This document shows positions 53,265 to 64,000 of a DNA stretch of 64,000 nucleotides, piece after piece (position 1 is the stretch's first letter; every line of letters starts with the position of its first letter). This DNA is from Haliotis asinina. Taxonomy: Eukaryota; Mollusca; Gastropoda; Lepetellida; Haliotidae. The stretch covers positions 37,278,249 to 37,342,248 of the forward strand of contig NC_090283.1 in NCBI RefSeq assembly GCF_037392515.1. Reading direction: 5' to 3'. The notes below the pieces were generated by a model. The model was not told the DNA's origin, searched no databases, and saw nothing but the letters and a program-made list of their open reading frames with translations. The translations under genes were made by a program, and so were the position numbers.

Positions 53265-55420
53265 CCCAGGGAGTTGAGTTGGAAATCTGTTGATCAAGGG
53301 AACGATCAAGGGCCCGGGTTCTTCACCCGGAACACATCCCTTCTGACACTCTGCGTAATGCAGAAAGCTGTATTGTTGGGGAGTCTACATATTCTCAGAA
53401 AAATCCTTGGTGGGTTCGACTAGGCAGCGTTTCTCGGGAGAAGTCCCATTCGCTGCCCGGTCTGCCTGTGGAGTCTGTTATGCGTCTTCTTTACATGGAT
53501 GACATCGAATTCCTTGGCAAAGGAGATACCAGTTTGAAACAGCAGGTTCTCCATGTCGAATTCTTTTCTAATGATACTGTTATGCCATTTGGATTCAACA
53601 AATGTAATACTCTTCATTTGAAACGTAGCAAGGTAACTAATGGTGGATCGGTCAGGTTAAGAACGGGAGGTGCATTGAGCATTTTGTAGAAGATCAGGTA
53701 TACACCAATCTTGACATACAAGTTCGAGACAAGCTCCAGAATGCCCAGATTACAGACAAAGTTAGGACTGAGTATTAATCTCGTTTAAAGAAATTCTGGG
53801 GCTCAGAGCTAAACATCGTCAAAGTCACCAATACTTTTTGCTGTGCTAGTCCTCTCCTATTCCTTTGGAATAGTTTATGGGACAAAACTGGACATCCAGA
53901 GTCTTGACCGCCTGACCAGAAGGATCATCTCTGATAACAAAGCCCACCACCCTCGTTTGTCTCTTAATCGTTCATATATGCCAATTAATTCTGGTGGCTG
54001 GTGTTTGATTAATGTGTTCGCCTTAACGCAGATACCTTTTTGTTCACGCCAAAAAGTTGAAATCACGCAAAATATAGTGTGTGTGTGTGTGTTTTTGGAC
54101 TCGTAGATTTTGATCTGCTTAATTCTAAAAAGTACCTTAGAAAGCAACATGTAAAAAACAAGAAATTTTGAAATTATTCAGGATTGTAATGAAAATTTTG
54201 CGCGCAGCAGATCTGGACTATTTACGTATAATTTTATTTCTGCATGCCCTCTTACAAAACCTAAAGCGAACACTGGTAGAGTCACTTTTAAAATATGATA
54301 GAATTTTATTGTGTACTTTTGCACATATTTATTTATTGGATGATCCTCTGTTGATGCATATCAAGACTCATGATGAAAGCAAGGAATTCCACAGATATTT
54401 TATGCGTGCCAAGGTTGTTGGGCAGAATCTGAAATTTCAGATTGATTTTGTTGATGGCAATGTACTGCTGGATGGCTCAGCGATGGGAGTAAACCAGGTG
54501 AAGGTATTCACCAAGTCTGCTCAGAGTCAGTCATTTGTGGAGAAGCTTTCTGAAAATTCATTCCATCGTGTGTACATGCAGTGTGTGGAACAGAATTGCA
54601 ATCTCACTGACACTTTCGCCTGAATGAAGTCAGCCGGTCTTAAAAATGAAACTGAGGGCTTTCCTTTTGCTGCTCAGGACCAGTCACTTCCGACATGCAA
54701 TCGCCTAAATGCGATGCTAAAAGAAAATGAAACATCGATTGTGCAATAAATCTACAGAGATTGTCCAACACCTTGTCAAAGGATGCCCTTCCTTGCCACA
54801 AACAGCATGCCTTAAAAGACACGTCGTTTCTAATATCGTCTGCACCATGCCTGTGGCTTCGACTCCGAGGTCCATTAATGGTACGACCTTGAACATGTCC
54901 AGGGCGTCATGGAACATGACAGCTTTTATCTTCTTCAGATTAGGCCCATATGCAGCCTCAGAGGAATTATTGCCAAGAAACCCGATCTTGTCCTTTTTGA
55001 TTAAGTCAATGAATGTATTTATACCATTGAATTTTCAGTCACTTTTGACAGCAGTATGATTAGCCAGAATCAAGAAAAGCATGCTTAGTATGCGGACCTC
55101 TCCTTTGCAATGTTTCGCTTTCATCCCACAGTCTTCAGACTCCCCATTGTCCTTGTACTTGTTGCCCTTGGTTTGGTACCTCCTGATCTCATGGCACAGA
55201 CCGAGAGAGTCCGGGTTCTCCACCGGAAGTACAGCCCTTCTAACACACCGGTTAATGCAGAAGGCTGCAGTCTTGGGTAGTCTACATATTCCCCGGAAAG
55301 TTCTTGGTGGGTTCTGGGAGAAGTCCCATTCGCTGTCTGGGCTGCGTGTAGAGGGGGCATGGGCCCCAGATATGATATGAGCCTTACCAGCCAGACTGTG
55401 CCAGGGTTACCCAAACCCTC
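53265..55420 (+). pseudogene. Decayed reverse-transcriptase element (lineage unresolved)
   Basis: LLYMDDIEFLGKGDTSLKQQ (YMDD catalytic site at 53492-53503) leads to FGFNKCNTLHLKRSKV. Then VLSYSFGIVYGTKLDIQSLD with RRIISDNKAHHPRLSLNRSY and GWCLINV follows. Later LCNKSTEIVQHLVKGCPSLP resembles a C-terminal zinc-type motif. This order suits a non-LTR-type element with a C-terminal Cys/His domain. Several frameshifts and stops are present. The segment 53290-53455 repeats 55200-55365, so the copy is rearranged. Confidence 0.65.
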
Positions 55421-57000
55421 TCTGCTGCCTTTTCATCTTAATCTGTAAAACACAATAAAATAATAATAGTTATTGCCAGGTGTTGCAGGCCCACCTTTTA
55501 TCCTCAGGCGGTGTTAAATGAACATTGCCAGTTGTCAGCTGTTCTGGCAATTCTTCTTGCAAACCGCTCTCGGGTCAGCAGATGGCATGGTAACTAGCGC
55601 TATCTACCACCCTTGTCTTAAAGGTGAACCACACAAGCGGTCACAAGTTATCGCCTGAGAGACAGTCCCTTTACATTACATAAAATCTTTCTATATAATA
55701 CCCTAAGACAATTCAAGGAATAGTTTCCAATGATTTTGATATTAACCTTCGATTTAATGACCCCAAGGACGAATTCACCTTCTTTCTCAGATCTTTTACA
55801 AGATAACATGCTTGGACGGGACAGGTGGATGGCGTCCCTAAAATAAACCCACACGCCCGTGTAGAGCCGTGTTGTTTGATGCATATACTATATTTCAAAC
55901 AAGTACAATGAACTTCATTTTTAAGACTGAATAAAGACTCAATGTTGATATGATAATAATAAATGTTTTGAGAGTGCATGACCACTCGCACTTCCGTATG
56001 ACTTGTTAGTTGTTTGTACAGTAATCACTGTTGAAAGATGATTGATGCATGACCTGAATTTTGCATTTTCATTTTGAAAAACGGATAGAAATAAATACCA
56101 ACAAGTGTGTGATACAAGATTATTGTCAAATACAGTGGTTTATCGACATTCGTGATTCAATATTCAAGAACGACACCTCGTGCACGTTTATGGGGCTATT
56201 GCATTGTGCGTTTGTTAACACTTATACAACACTAATGCACTTACACAAGGCAAAGTCTGTTTCCTTTTATTTCCGTGACTACTTCAATGGGGCCACAAAA
56301 CTGTCAGTATGTAATCCAGTAACAGGTTCATTTAGCTCATTAAGCGAAAATGAAAAGTTCATTTCACAATTTTTGCTGCAGTTTCCTGTTACTGGCATAC
56401 ATGATATTCGAAGTGCCAGTAATGAAAGAATAATACAGGAAAGAAACCTTGTGATAACGTGTATAAAAACGTTCAGAAATGCAAATGCGAATATAATGGT
56501 AAAATTTGTAAAGTTTATACCGTGAATAATGTTCAGTGTATGTACACAGTAATACCCGGAAACAATTGTGATGCATTATATACAAATGAACTAAATGCTA
56601 TAACCAACTGCGTAAAAGTTACACAAGAGAAATACTGGCGTAGGTATTCTAAACTCGGCAGCCTAAAGGAATCTACTCAGTCAGATATCGCAGCCGAAGG
56701 CGAGTCCTTCACCCCCAGCCACCTGTGATATCAATGATCGCCATCTGTGATTTCAGTGCTATCGATAGAAGCCGATTAAAAGACAACGACTGTCAACAGG
56801 AAATTGCAAAACATTCGCTGCACGTACTAATCACCACAAAACTATCCCTATCTTTCACCATGAATTTCCACATGGGATATTTCAATAATGATGAAGTATG
56901 TTGTTATAAACCTTGTGTAGCAACTAATAAATTGCTTCTAATTTCCTTCACTAATTACTGGAATCAATACTATCTGGAGACTTAATTCTTATATCATTAA
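55421..57000. other. Intergenic, one unassigned open frame
   Basis: A 154-residue plus-strand frame at 56061-56525 has no recognised motif and no supporting promoter or splice signals. I treat it as chance. Confidence 0.35.
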
Positions 57001-57300
57001 ATTATACACCTCAAACAAAGACTATAGGAACACCCTAAAATTTGATAGTCATACATCAATTCAAACGTGGTGAGGTCATATATGCTGTAGGGTAAGTGTA
57101 ACCTTGTGCTTAATGAGCATTTTAAACGACATGTTAGAACATGCAGTGAAGCAACTGATTCAATATTCATTGAGTTTAAGTAAAACGAAAAACTGTCAAA
57201 ACCAGTGAAAAACATGGGTGCTGAAACACACCAGCACCGAACTGGATTCAAATACCCAGATACAATAGCCTAATGCATGTGGAAGACAGACTTGCTGTGC
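57000..57300 (-). repeat. Repeat R1, left inverted arm
   Basis: Its reverse complement aligns with 59565-59868 over about 300 bases (for example AAGTCTGTCTTCCACAT, GGGTATTTGAATC, TGTGTTTCAGCACCC). Confidence 0.75.
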
Positions 57301-57339
57301 AGTTTGTGGCAACGATTCCTTCAACAGAATCTTCATAGT

Positions 57340-59560
57340 GCCATATTATCAGTATGGGGGATTTCAATGCTCGCGCAAACTCTTCGCACTACATAGTGAA
57401 CGGTGATGTCGAACAACTGCCCATCGACGATGACACGGACTACACTGAAGATGACGCTGTGTTACCGCGCTACTCTCGAGGCATAAACAAGAGAGGTAAA
57501 GAATTACTAGGCTTTTGTAAACTGTCAGGTCTCAGGATCTGTAACGGAAGAGCAGCGCTGGAATTGGTAAAATTACTTGTCTTGCTAATGACAGACAGAG
57601 TGTCGTAGACTATGTGTTGGCTTCACAACATACATTCTCTCTATTCAAGGAATTTTCCAATATCATTTTCGTTATTTCTACCATGCCATAACTCTTAAGA
57701 AAATATTGTGGATGATTACAGGCAGAGACGGTGTGCTAAATCACAAGAAAACGGGCAAGAGTTCGATTACATTATATCATTTCGAAATGTAAACTCTGCT
57801 GTCTCTATGTTTACAAACATCATGAAATCATGTGTGTTTGGCTGTAGTAAGTAAGTCTCCCTCTGGCTCTGCTGACACTCAGGGTAAGAAGGGAGGTGAT
57901 TGGTACGACGCTGAATGTGAGGGCGCACGTGCATCAGTGCGTGGGAGGCTAAGCATGTTCCACACCACTAACAGTAGTGCTGACGGACATTTCAGCCTGG
58001 AGACTATAAACTGTTATGCAAACGGAAAGCCCAGCCTTTCTCAGAAACGTTCATGGGGAAAAAGTCAGTGAATCGTGGAGGCAACATGACAGTAGGACAC
58101 TCTGGTCTCTTATGTCAAGAAAATCAATGTTTTTTTTCCAAAACTATAAGTATAAATGAGTGGACTAATCATTTTAAAGGTTTGTTCCAGGAAAGCAAAA
58201 AGTTGTGTAAACTTTATTGAATTTTACAAAACTTGTAGATGGCTTTGCTGATGCAATTGACGAGGATTTTATTAAAATGGCAGCTGATGGGATGAACTTG
58301 ATAGGACTACTTCCCTTTAAATGAAGTATTGTCTGCCATTGACTCTGGTAAAGGACCAGGATTTCATGGTATTCCCATAGATTTTTTTTATCACGCTCCT
58401 TTAAAATGTACTGGCATGCTACTTAAATTATATAATATTATATTATCCACCGGTATTTACCCTGAATAATGGACTTCTGGAGTTATTCTTCCTGTTTACA
58501 AGAAGGGCAGTGTAAATGAAGCTGATTACTATAGGCATTTAATTGATGTTGCTGGTACAGTCTTTGCTAAAACAATATGCAATAGGCTCTTGGTGTGGTC
58601 TACGGAGGAGAATGTTATCGTAAAAGAACAGGCAGGTTTTCGTAAAGGATTATTGATTATTGATACTCTCATCCAGAAACACTTATCGCAGAAACCTGGT
58701 AGATTTTATTATACTTTTATTCATTTAAAAGCAGCCTTTGATTCATTCTATCGTAAAGGTGTAAAGGGAGAGGTATTTAGAATTATTGGAAATATTTATC
58801 AAATTGGTGGTTATTCTAGCTTTTTCAGGTGTAGTACAGGAGTAGGACAGACGTCCCCGATACTGTTTTCTCTTTTTATTAATGATCTCGTCGAACATAC
58901 GTCTTATGAAGGACAACATGTTGCAACTTTGGAATTCTGGGAAATATTTATTCTTTTATTTGCTGACGACATGGATATAAGTGTTTGTATGCAGAAAAGG
59001 TTAAATTTACTATCACAGTATTGTGAAAAATATTAAATAGCAATCACTATTGATAAAAGTAAAGTTGTGGTCTTCCATAAAGGCGGTAAATTGGGCTCTT
59101 GCGACAAGTTGAGTGGTTAAAAAATGGAAGTGGTTGATGTTATCGTCATCGTCTAGGTCTTGGTCTTTAACGCAGAAACTCTGGCCCAACAGGGCTGGAA
59201 GGTATTGCAGTTGCCAATGTCAAAATTAGGTAAATTGTCACTTTTTCCACGAGACGTTCCTGAACATACTCATCTAATCTTTCTTAACGGTTCCGAATTC
59301 TGTCGATTCTACTCATCAACCGATATTGAAGATATTCATGATACATTTTAAAAAGAAGTAGGGCCATTGCATGGTTACAGGATGGTGAATCATAAGGTGT
59401 CTCCCTCTGTCATTCACACACTGACGGACAGATTCTAGGTCACTGGTAGAATACAGACAGCGTTCTGGACGACCCAGAAAAAAAACACATCAAGGGCAGA
59501 TGGCCGATATGTTTTGCTCCAAGCCCTACGGAACCGATTCACAAGTACCAGTGCCAAGTT
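57340..59560 (+). pseudogene. Decayed LINE with endonuclease and RT pieces, between inverted arms
   Basis: MGDFNARANSSHY at 57354 is the GDFNA motif of an APE-type endonuclease, followed by LLGFCKLSGLRICNG. A GGDWYDAECE-type block lies at 57890. RT blocks follow: EQAGFRKG, FIHLKAAFDSF, SPILFSLFINDL and ILLFADDMDI (FADD site near 58960). Several frameshifts and stops break it. The frame continues in pieces (LVFNAETLAQQGW) to about 59350. Confidence 0.75.
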
Positions 59561-59564
59561 GCAA

Positions 59565-59868
59565 CAAGCTGCATGGAAAGTCTGTCTTCCACATTAGGCT
59601 GTTGTCCTTGGGTATTTGAATCAAACATGGTACTGATGTGTTTCAGCACCCTTGCTTATCGTTGTTTTTGACAGTTGCAATTCACTGAAACCCACACAAT
59701 TATTGAATCAGTTGCTTCACTGCATGTTCTAACATGTCGTTAAAAGTGCCCATTAAGCACGCAGAATGTTGCATTAACCTTAGGGTATCAATGACCTCAC
59801 CACGTTCAACTTAAAATTAACTATCAAATCGTTGGTTATTCCTATACGTTTTGCTTGTGGTATATGTT
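59565..59868 (+). repeat. Repeat R1, right inverted arm
   Basis: Mirror of 57000-57300 (inverted) and similar to 52067-52250 (direct). Confidence 0.75.
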
Positions 59869-61539
59869 ATCGTGAATATGTTCAAATCACGGCATTCCGC
59901 ATGTCTGAAATCGGCGTTCATAGTTCTTCAGAAAGCTATCAAACTGATGCTTCCAGTCCACGATGTAGCGAGTTTTCCATTCGTTGTACGATTCCTTCCA
60001 GTCTTTCTCCACAGAACTGATATCAGCTGCAACAAAGATATCAGGGTTAAACATAGTCTTGCTAATCGTAGTTATATTGTGTTATGATAATACACTGATA
60101 ATGTACACCTAAAATAGTAAACGTGCAGGACATGGATTTCACATGACATGTAATTCATAAAACTTAGCCTCTTACACATACAAGGACAACACATGTAGGC
60201 CAGGCTCCCAGCTAATGTTTCCCCACCACGTTTCTTTACTCAAGCATTACATCACATGGATCTGTACTCTTGTGGCACTTGTAAAATGTAGCAAAGCTGT
60301 TAGAAACTATCTCATAAAACTTTTGGGGCCATCTTTGTCGTTATTTTGTGAATTAGGCTATGTAGTTATTCGAATTCTTCTTCTCACTTCTGACACTTTT
60401 TGCAATTGCCAAATAATCGTACTACTATAGATAGTCCTATGATCCGAACTGAATAGTTAAGCTACAGGAGTAACAGAAGGAAGACATTCTAACTATATCT
60501 GCAATGTCTAACAACAGAATCATTGGACATGGAACCACATTCAAACTCAGCATGACAGAAGTCATCAGCTTGAGGATACTTTGACAAATTGAAGATGCTC
60601 TGAACGCAGCTTGTTTTTATCCAAAGGTTATTGGCATGAAGTACAAAACAAGGTAATTTATTACCTTTACATAAGATAAAGGCATAAACATTCCGTTATA
60701 TAACAAGCTTACTGTAACATACCAGTAGGACACGTTAGTCACCCTCCACAGCAATAGTATATACAGTAAAAGATATTCCCTTCATGTCTTCGGAAAATTA
60801 TTCACCAACCACCATGGCGGTGTGATATTATGTTAATTATCAGAGGCAAACAGTGCCGACAAGTTCGCCCGGTCACATCTAACCTTAAATAATAACAAAA
60901 AAACATTCACATTGTTTAAAAGGAGCATTTGGGGTTTTTATTTTCTCTTATTGAACACGTGAAAACATTTAAGTGTCTTCCGTTTGATTTTCAGATCTTT
61001 TAGTAGTTCATATTGTTTTCTTGCTAATTTCACTGTGCTAACTTCCAAGACATTAGGATGAAAGTAAAGTTCGATATCGTATGAGGCTCGACACTTACAC
61101 AGGCCCTGTGGCCAAGGAAGCAGACAAACATGCAACACGCGGACAACACAAGTACTATAATGATAATTGTCATAATATGTTAATTACCATGTATGGGAAG
61201 GCAGCATTCCTCCATCGATGGGATATCAAACTGCAGCAAGTCTTGTTAGTATTGTCACGTGCGAGACTTACACAGGTCATGCGGGGCATCTCAGACTGAA
61301 CTCATCCAGACACCACGTGTTGTGAAAGTTCTTACATTCAATAGTCAGCTTTCATAACTGTTAAACTAAAACGATATTCTTTGATGCGTGATTAGTTTTA
61401 TGGGGTTTTTAAAACACAGATACGAAATATTCAAATTAGTATGATATTAAAGGTGTATGTATATAGTTGGTATATAAGGATCGAGAAGAGCACGTGAATC
61501 GAAGGAAGGAGGACTAGTGATGCCGAGATGAAAAAACGT
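59869..61539. other. Intergenic, nothing recognised
   Basis: AT-rich DNA before the satellite. I see no gene or repeat here. Confidence 0.4.
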
Positions 61540-62960
61540 GTGGTCCATGCAACCCGTAGGGGATGCCTGTGTGGTCTGTCTGACACGGACGGGACGTGCA
61601 TGTGGTCCATGCAACCCGTAGGGGATGCCTGTGTGGTCTGTCTGACACGGACGGGACGTGCATGTGGTCCATGCAACCCGTAGGGGATGCCTGTGTGGTC
61701 TGTCTGACACGGACGGGACGTGCATGTGGTCCATGCAACCCGTAGGGGATGCCTGTGTGGTCTGTCTGACACGGACGGGACGTGCATGTGGTCCATGTAA
61801 CCCGTAGGGGATGCCTGTGTGGTCTGTCTGACACGGACGGGACGTGCATGTGGTCCATGTAACCCGTAGGGGATGCCTGTGTGGTCTGTCTGACACGGAC
61901 GGGACGAGCATGTGGTCCATGGAACCCGTAGGGGATGCCTATGTGGTCCATGTAACCCGTAGGGGATGCCTATGTGGTCCATGTAACCCGTAGGGGATGC
62001 CTATGTGGTCCATGTAACCCGTAGAGGATGCCTGTGTGGTCTGTCTGACACGGACGGGACGTGCATGTGGTCCATGCAACCCGTAGGGGATGCCTATGTG
62101 GTCCATGTAACCCGTAGGGGATGCCTATGTGGTCCATGTAACCCGTAGAGGATGCCTGTGTGGTCTGTCTGACACGGACGGGACGTGCATGTGGTCCATG
62201 CAACCCGTAGAGGATGCCTGTGTGGTCTGTCTGACACGGACGGGACGTGCATGTGGTCCATGTAACCCGTAGGGGATGCCTGTGTGGTCTGTCGGACACG
62301 AAGGGGACGTGCATGTGGTCCATGCAACCCGTAGGGGATGCCTGTGTGGTCTGTCTGACACGGACGGGACGTGCATGTGGTCCATGTAACCCGTAGGGGA
62401 TGCCTGTGTGGTCTGTCTGACACGGACGGGACGAGCATGTGGTCCATGGAACCCGTAGGGGATGCCTGTGTGGTCTGTCTGACACGGACGGGACGTGCAT
62501 GTGGTCCATGCAACCCGTAGGGGATGCCTGTGTGGTCTGTCTGACACGGACGGGACGTGCATGTGGTCCATGCAACCCGTAGAGGATGCCTGTGTGGTCT
62601 GTCTGACACGGACGGGACGTGCATGTGGTCCATGTAACCCGTAGGGGATGCCTGTGTGGTCTGTCGGACACGAAGGGGACGTGCATGTGGTCCATGCAAC
62701 CCGTAGGGGATGCCTGTGTGGTCTGTCTGACACGGACGGGACGTGCATGTGGTCCATGCAACCCGTAGAGGATGCCTGTGTGGTCTGTCTGACACGGACG
62801 GGACGTGCATGTGGTCCATGCAACCCGTAGAGGATGCCTGTGTGGTCTGTCTGACACGGACGGGACGTGCATGTGGTCCATGTAACCCGTAGGGGATGCC
62901 TGTGTGGTCTGTCGGACACGAAGGGGACGTGCATGTGGTCCATGTAACCCATGGGGAATG
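61540..62960. repeat. 31-bp satellite in 62-bp higher-order form
   Basis: Two related 31-bp halves alternate: TGGTCCATGCAACCCGTAGG plus GGATGCCTGTG, and TGGTCTGTCTGACACGGACG plus GGACGTGCATG. At 61946-62030 and 62095-62150 the first half repeats alone. Near-identity between units suggests recent homogenisation. All three minus-strand frames are open for this whole block because the unit has no minus-strand stop and is not a multiple of three. Confidence 0.95.
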
Positions 62961-63786
62961 CATGTGTCGTCCAAGTGACACGGAGATGACGTGTGTGGTC
63001 CATGTGATAAGGAGGCGACGTATGTGTGGTCAGTTTGACATAGAGGTGACGTGTGTATTTGGTTCATATAACACAGAGGAAACGCATGTGTGATCCATAT
63101 GAAATGGAGGGGACGCGTGTGCGGTCCATACCACATGTACAAGTTGCATGTGTGGTCCATACCAATTGGACAGGATGCGTGTGTGGTCCACATGAAATGA
63201 AAGGTACATTGTGTAGTCCATGTGGCACGGAGTGACGTGTGTGTGTGGTCCATAGGACACGGAGGTGACTCATGTATGGTCAATATAGCACGGAGGGGCA
63301 TGTGTTTTCCATGTGCGCACATGTACGTAGTCAATTTGACATTGAAATGGTACGCTACTGTGGACAATGTGATACTGAGCGGACTTGCACATGTGGGCAG
63401 GATGATGTGGAAGTGATTCCCACATGTGTACAGTGTTACAATTCAGTGATGTAACATGGCGTTGACCTGCTTGTGTCATAGCTGTAATGTGGAGTTGACG
63501 TGTGTGAAGTTGGTTTACTGTAGTTGACATGTGTGTCATTGCTGTATTGTGGAGTTGACATGTGTGTCATCGCTGTCATGTGGAGTTGACATGTGTGTCA
63601 CTGATGTATAATGGAGTTGACCTGTGTGACATTGCCGTATTCTGGAGCTGACATGTATGTCATTGCTGTAACATCGGTGTAACATGGAGTTGACGTGTGT
63701 TATTGCTGTAACATGGAGTTACCATGCTTGCGTCATCGGTGTAATGTGGAGTTGACTGTGTATCGTTGCTGTAACATCGCGTTGTC

Positions 63787-63839
<53 letters not shown>

Positions 63840-64000
63840 TGTGTTTGTTATAACATGAAGTTAGCATGCATGTGTCATCAATGTAACATGGAGTTGGCAT
63901 GTGTGTGTCATCGCTGTAATGTGGAGATGACGTGTGTTGGCATGCAGGAGTTGTCAGTGTGACACGGAGATGACGAGCGTGTGCCGTCGCAGAGTTGACG
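62961..64000. repeat. Diverged 31-bp satellite, continuing past the window edge
   Basis: The same 31-base spacing persists with diverging units (TGGTCCATGTGATAAGGAGG type, then ATGTGTGTCATTGCTGTATT plus GTGGAGTTGAC type). It reaches the right edge, so its full extent is unknown. Confidence 0.8.
63788..63836. repeat. (GT)n microsatellite inside the satellite
   Basis: About 24 GT units in a row interrupt the 31-bp array. Confidence 0.95.

Noticed and set aside
53468..53689. R2-type assignment of the YMDD reverse transcriptase
   Set aside because: R2 elements normally carry an F/LADD-type site, so the lineage is left open.
56061..56525. 154-codon plus-strand frame
   Set aside because: No motif or promoter; lies in AT-rich intergenic DNA. 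Kept only as a note.
61540..62960. CRISPR-like regular repeats
   Set aside because: Repeats are contiguous with no variable spacers, and the genome is that of an animal.
61431..63367. Minus-strand open frames up to 465 codons with repeated MDHMHVPSVSDRPHR-like units
   Set aside because: They lie in the 31/62-bp satellite. All three minus frames are open, because the unit length is not a multiple of three and has no stop; there is no start or promoter context.

Overview
The window looks like a piece of a marine gastropod nuclear genome, probably an abalone (Haliotis). This is inferred from three well-preserved SINE copies ending in (ACTC)n with exact target-site duplications, a second tRNA-headed SINE family sharing the same tail, AT-rich intron-laden DNA, and a host gene with GT-AG introns. 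The genus rests on recognising the SINE, not on a search.

Region 1, about 1-11.65 kb, is the right-hand part of a Polinton/Maverick (adintovirus-like) element. It is compact, intronless and more GC-rich than its surroundings. Going rightwards it holds: a capsid-type gene cut by the window edge (minus strand, not closed in the window); an unknown protein with a C-terminal membrane anchor; a coiled-coil/amphipathic pVI-like protein (minus strand); the major capsid protein; an A32/FtsK-type packaging ATPase; a run of five small proteins, mostly membrane or cysteine-rich; a large protein-primed type-B DNA polymerase; and a retroviral-type DDE integrase. Every frame is open except the polymerase, which carries one in-frame TAA. 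Gene starts sit a few bases behind a TATATAA motif, and two head-to-head gene pairs share promoters of only 36-38 bp. A G/C-rich palindromic cassette recurs inside many of these genes. No maturation protease is visible; it may lie beyond the left edge.

Region 2, about 11.8-24 kb, is a graveyard of other mobile elements: a Crypton-type tyrosine recombinase remnant, a DIRS-like retrotransposon (gag, RT with a YIDD site, RNase H), a separated DIRS tyrosine-recombinase piece and a PIF/Harbinger (HARBI1-like) nuclease fragment.

Region 3, about 24.9-44.8 kb, contains the one host gene I can support: the 3' half of a strawberry-notch (SBNO) helicase-family gene. Seven exons have fully consistent splice phases. 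Its last exon adds PCNA-binding-like peptides and a C-terminal UBZ4-type zinc finger, suggesting a DNA-damage-tolerance role. Its introns are filled by SINEs, a tandem-cored Helentron/pearl-like repeat family, a foldback MITE, a LINE fragment and a 37-bp minisatellite.

Region 4, about 44.8-61.5 kb, is intergenic: a SINE, a second DIRS recombinase fragment, another tandem-cored repeat, two decayed reverse-transcriptase elements (one bracketed by about 300-bp inverted repeats), and long stretches with nothing recognisable. Region 5, about 61.54-64.0 kb, is a satellite built on a 31-bp period with a 62-bp higher-order form. Its long open frames are an effect of the repeat, not genes.
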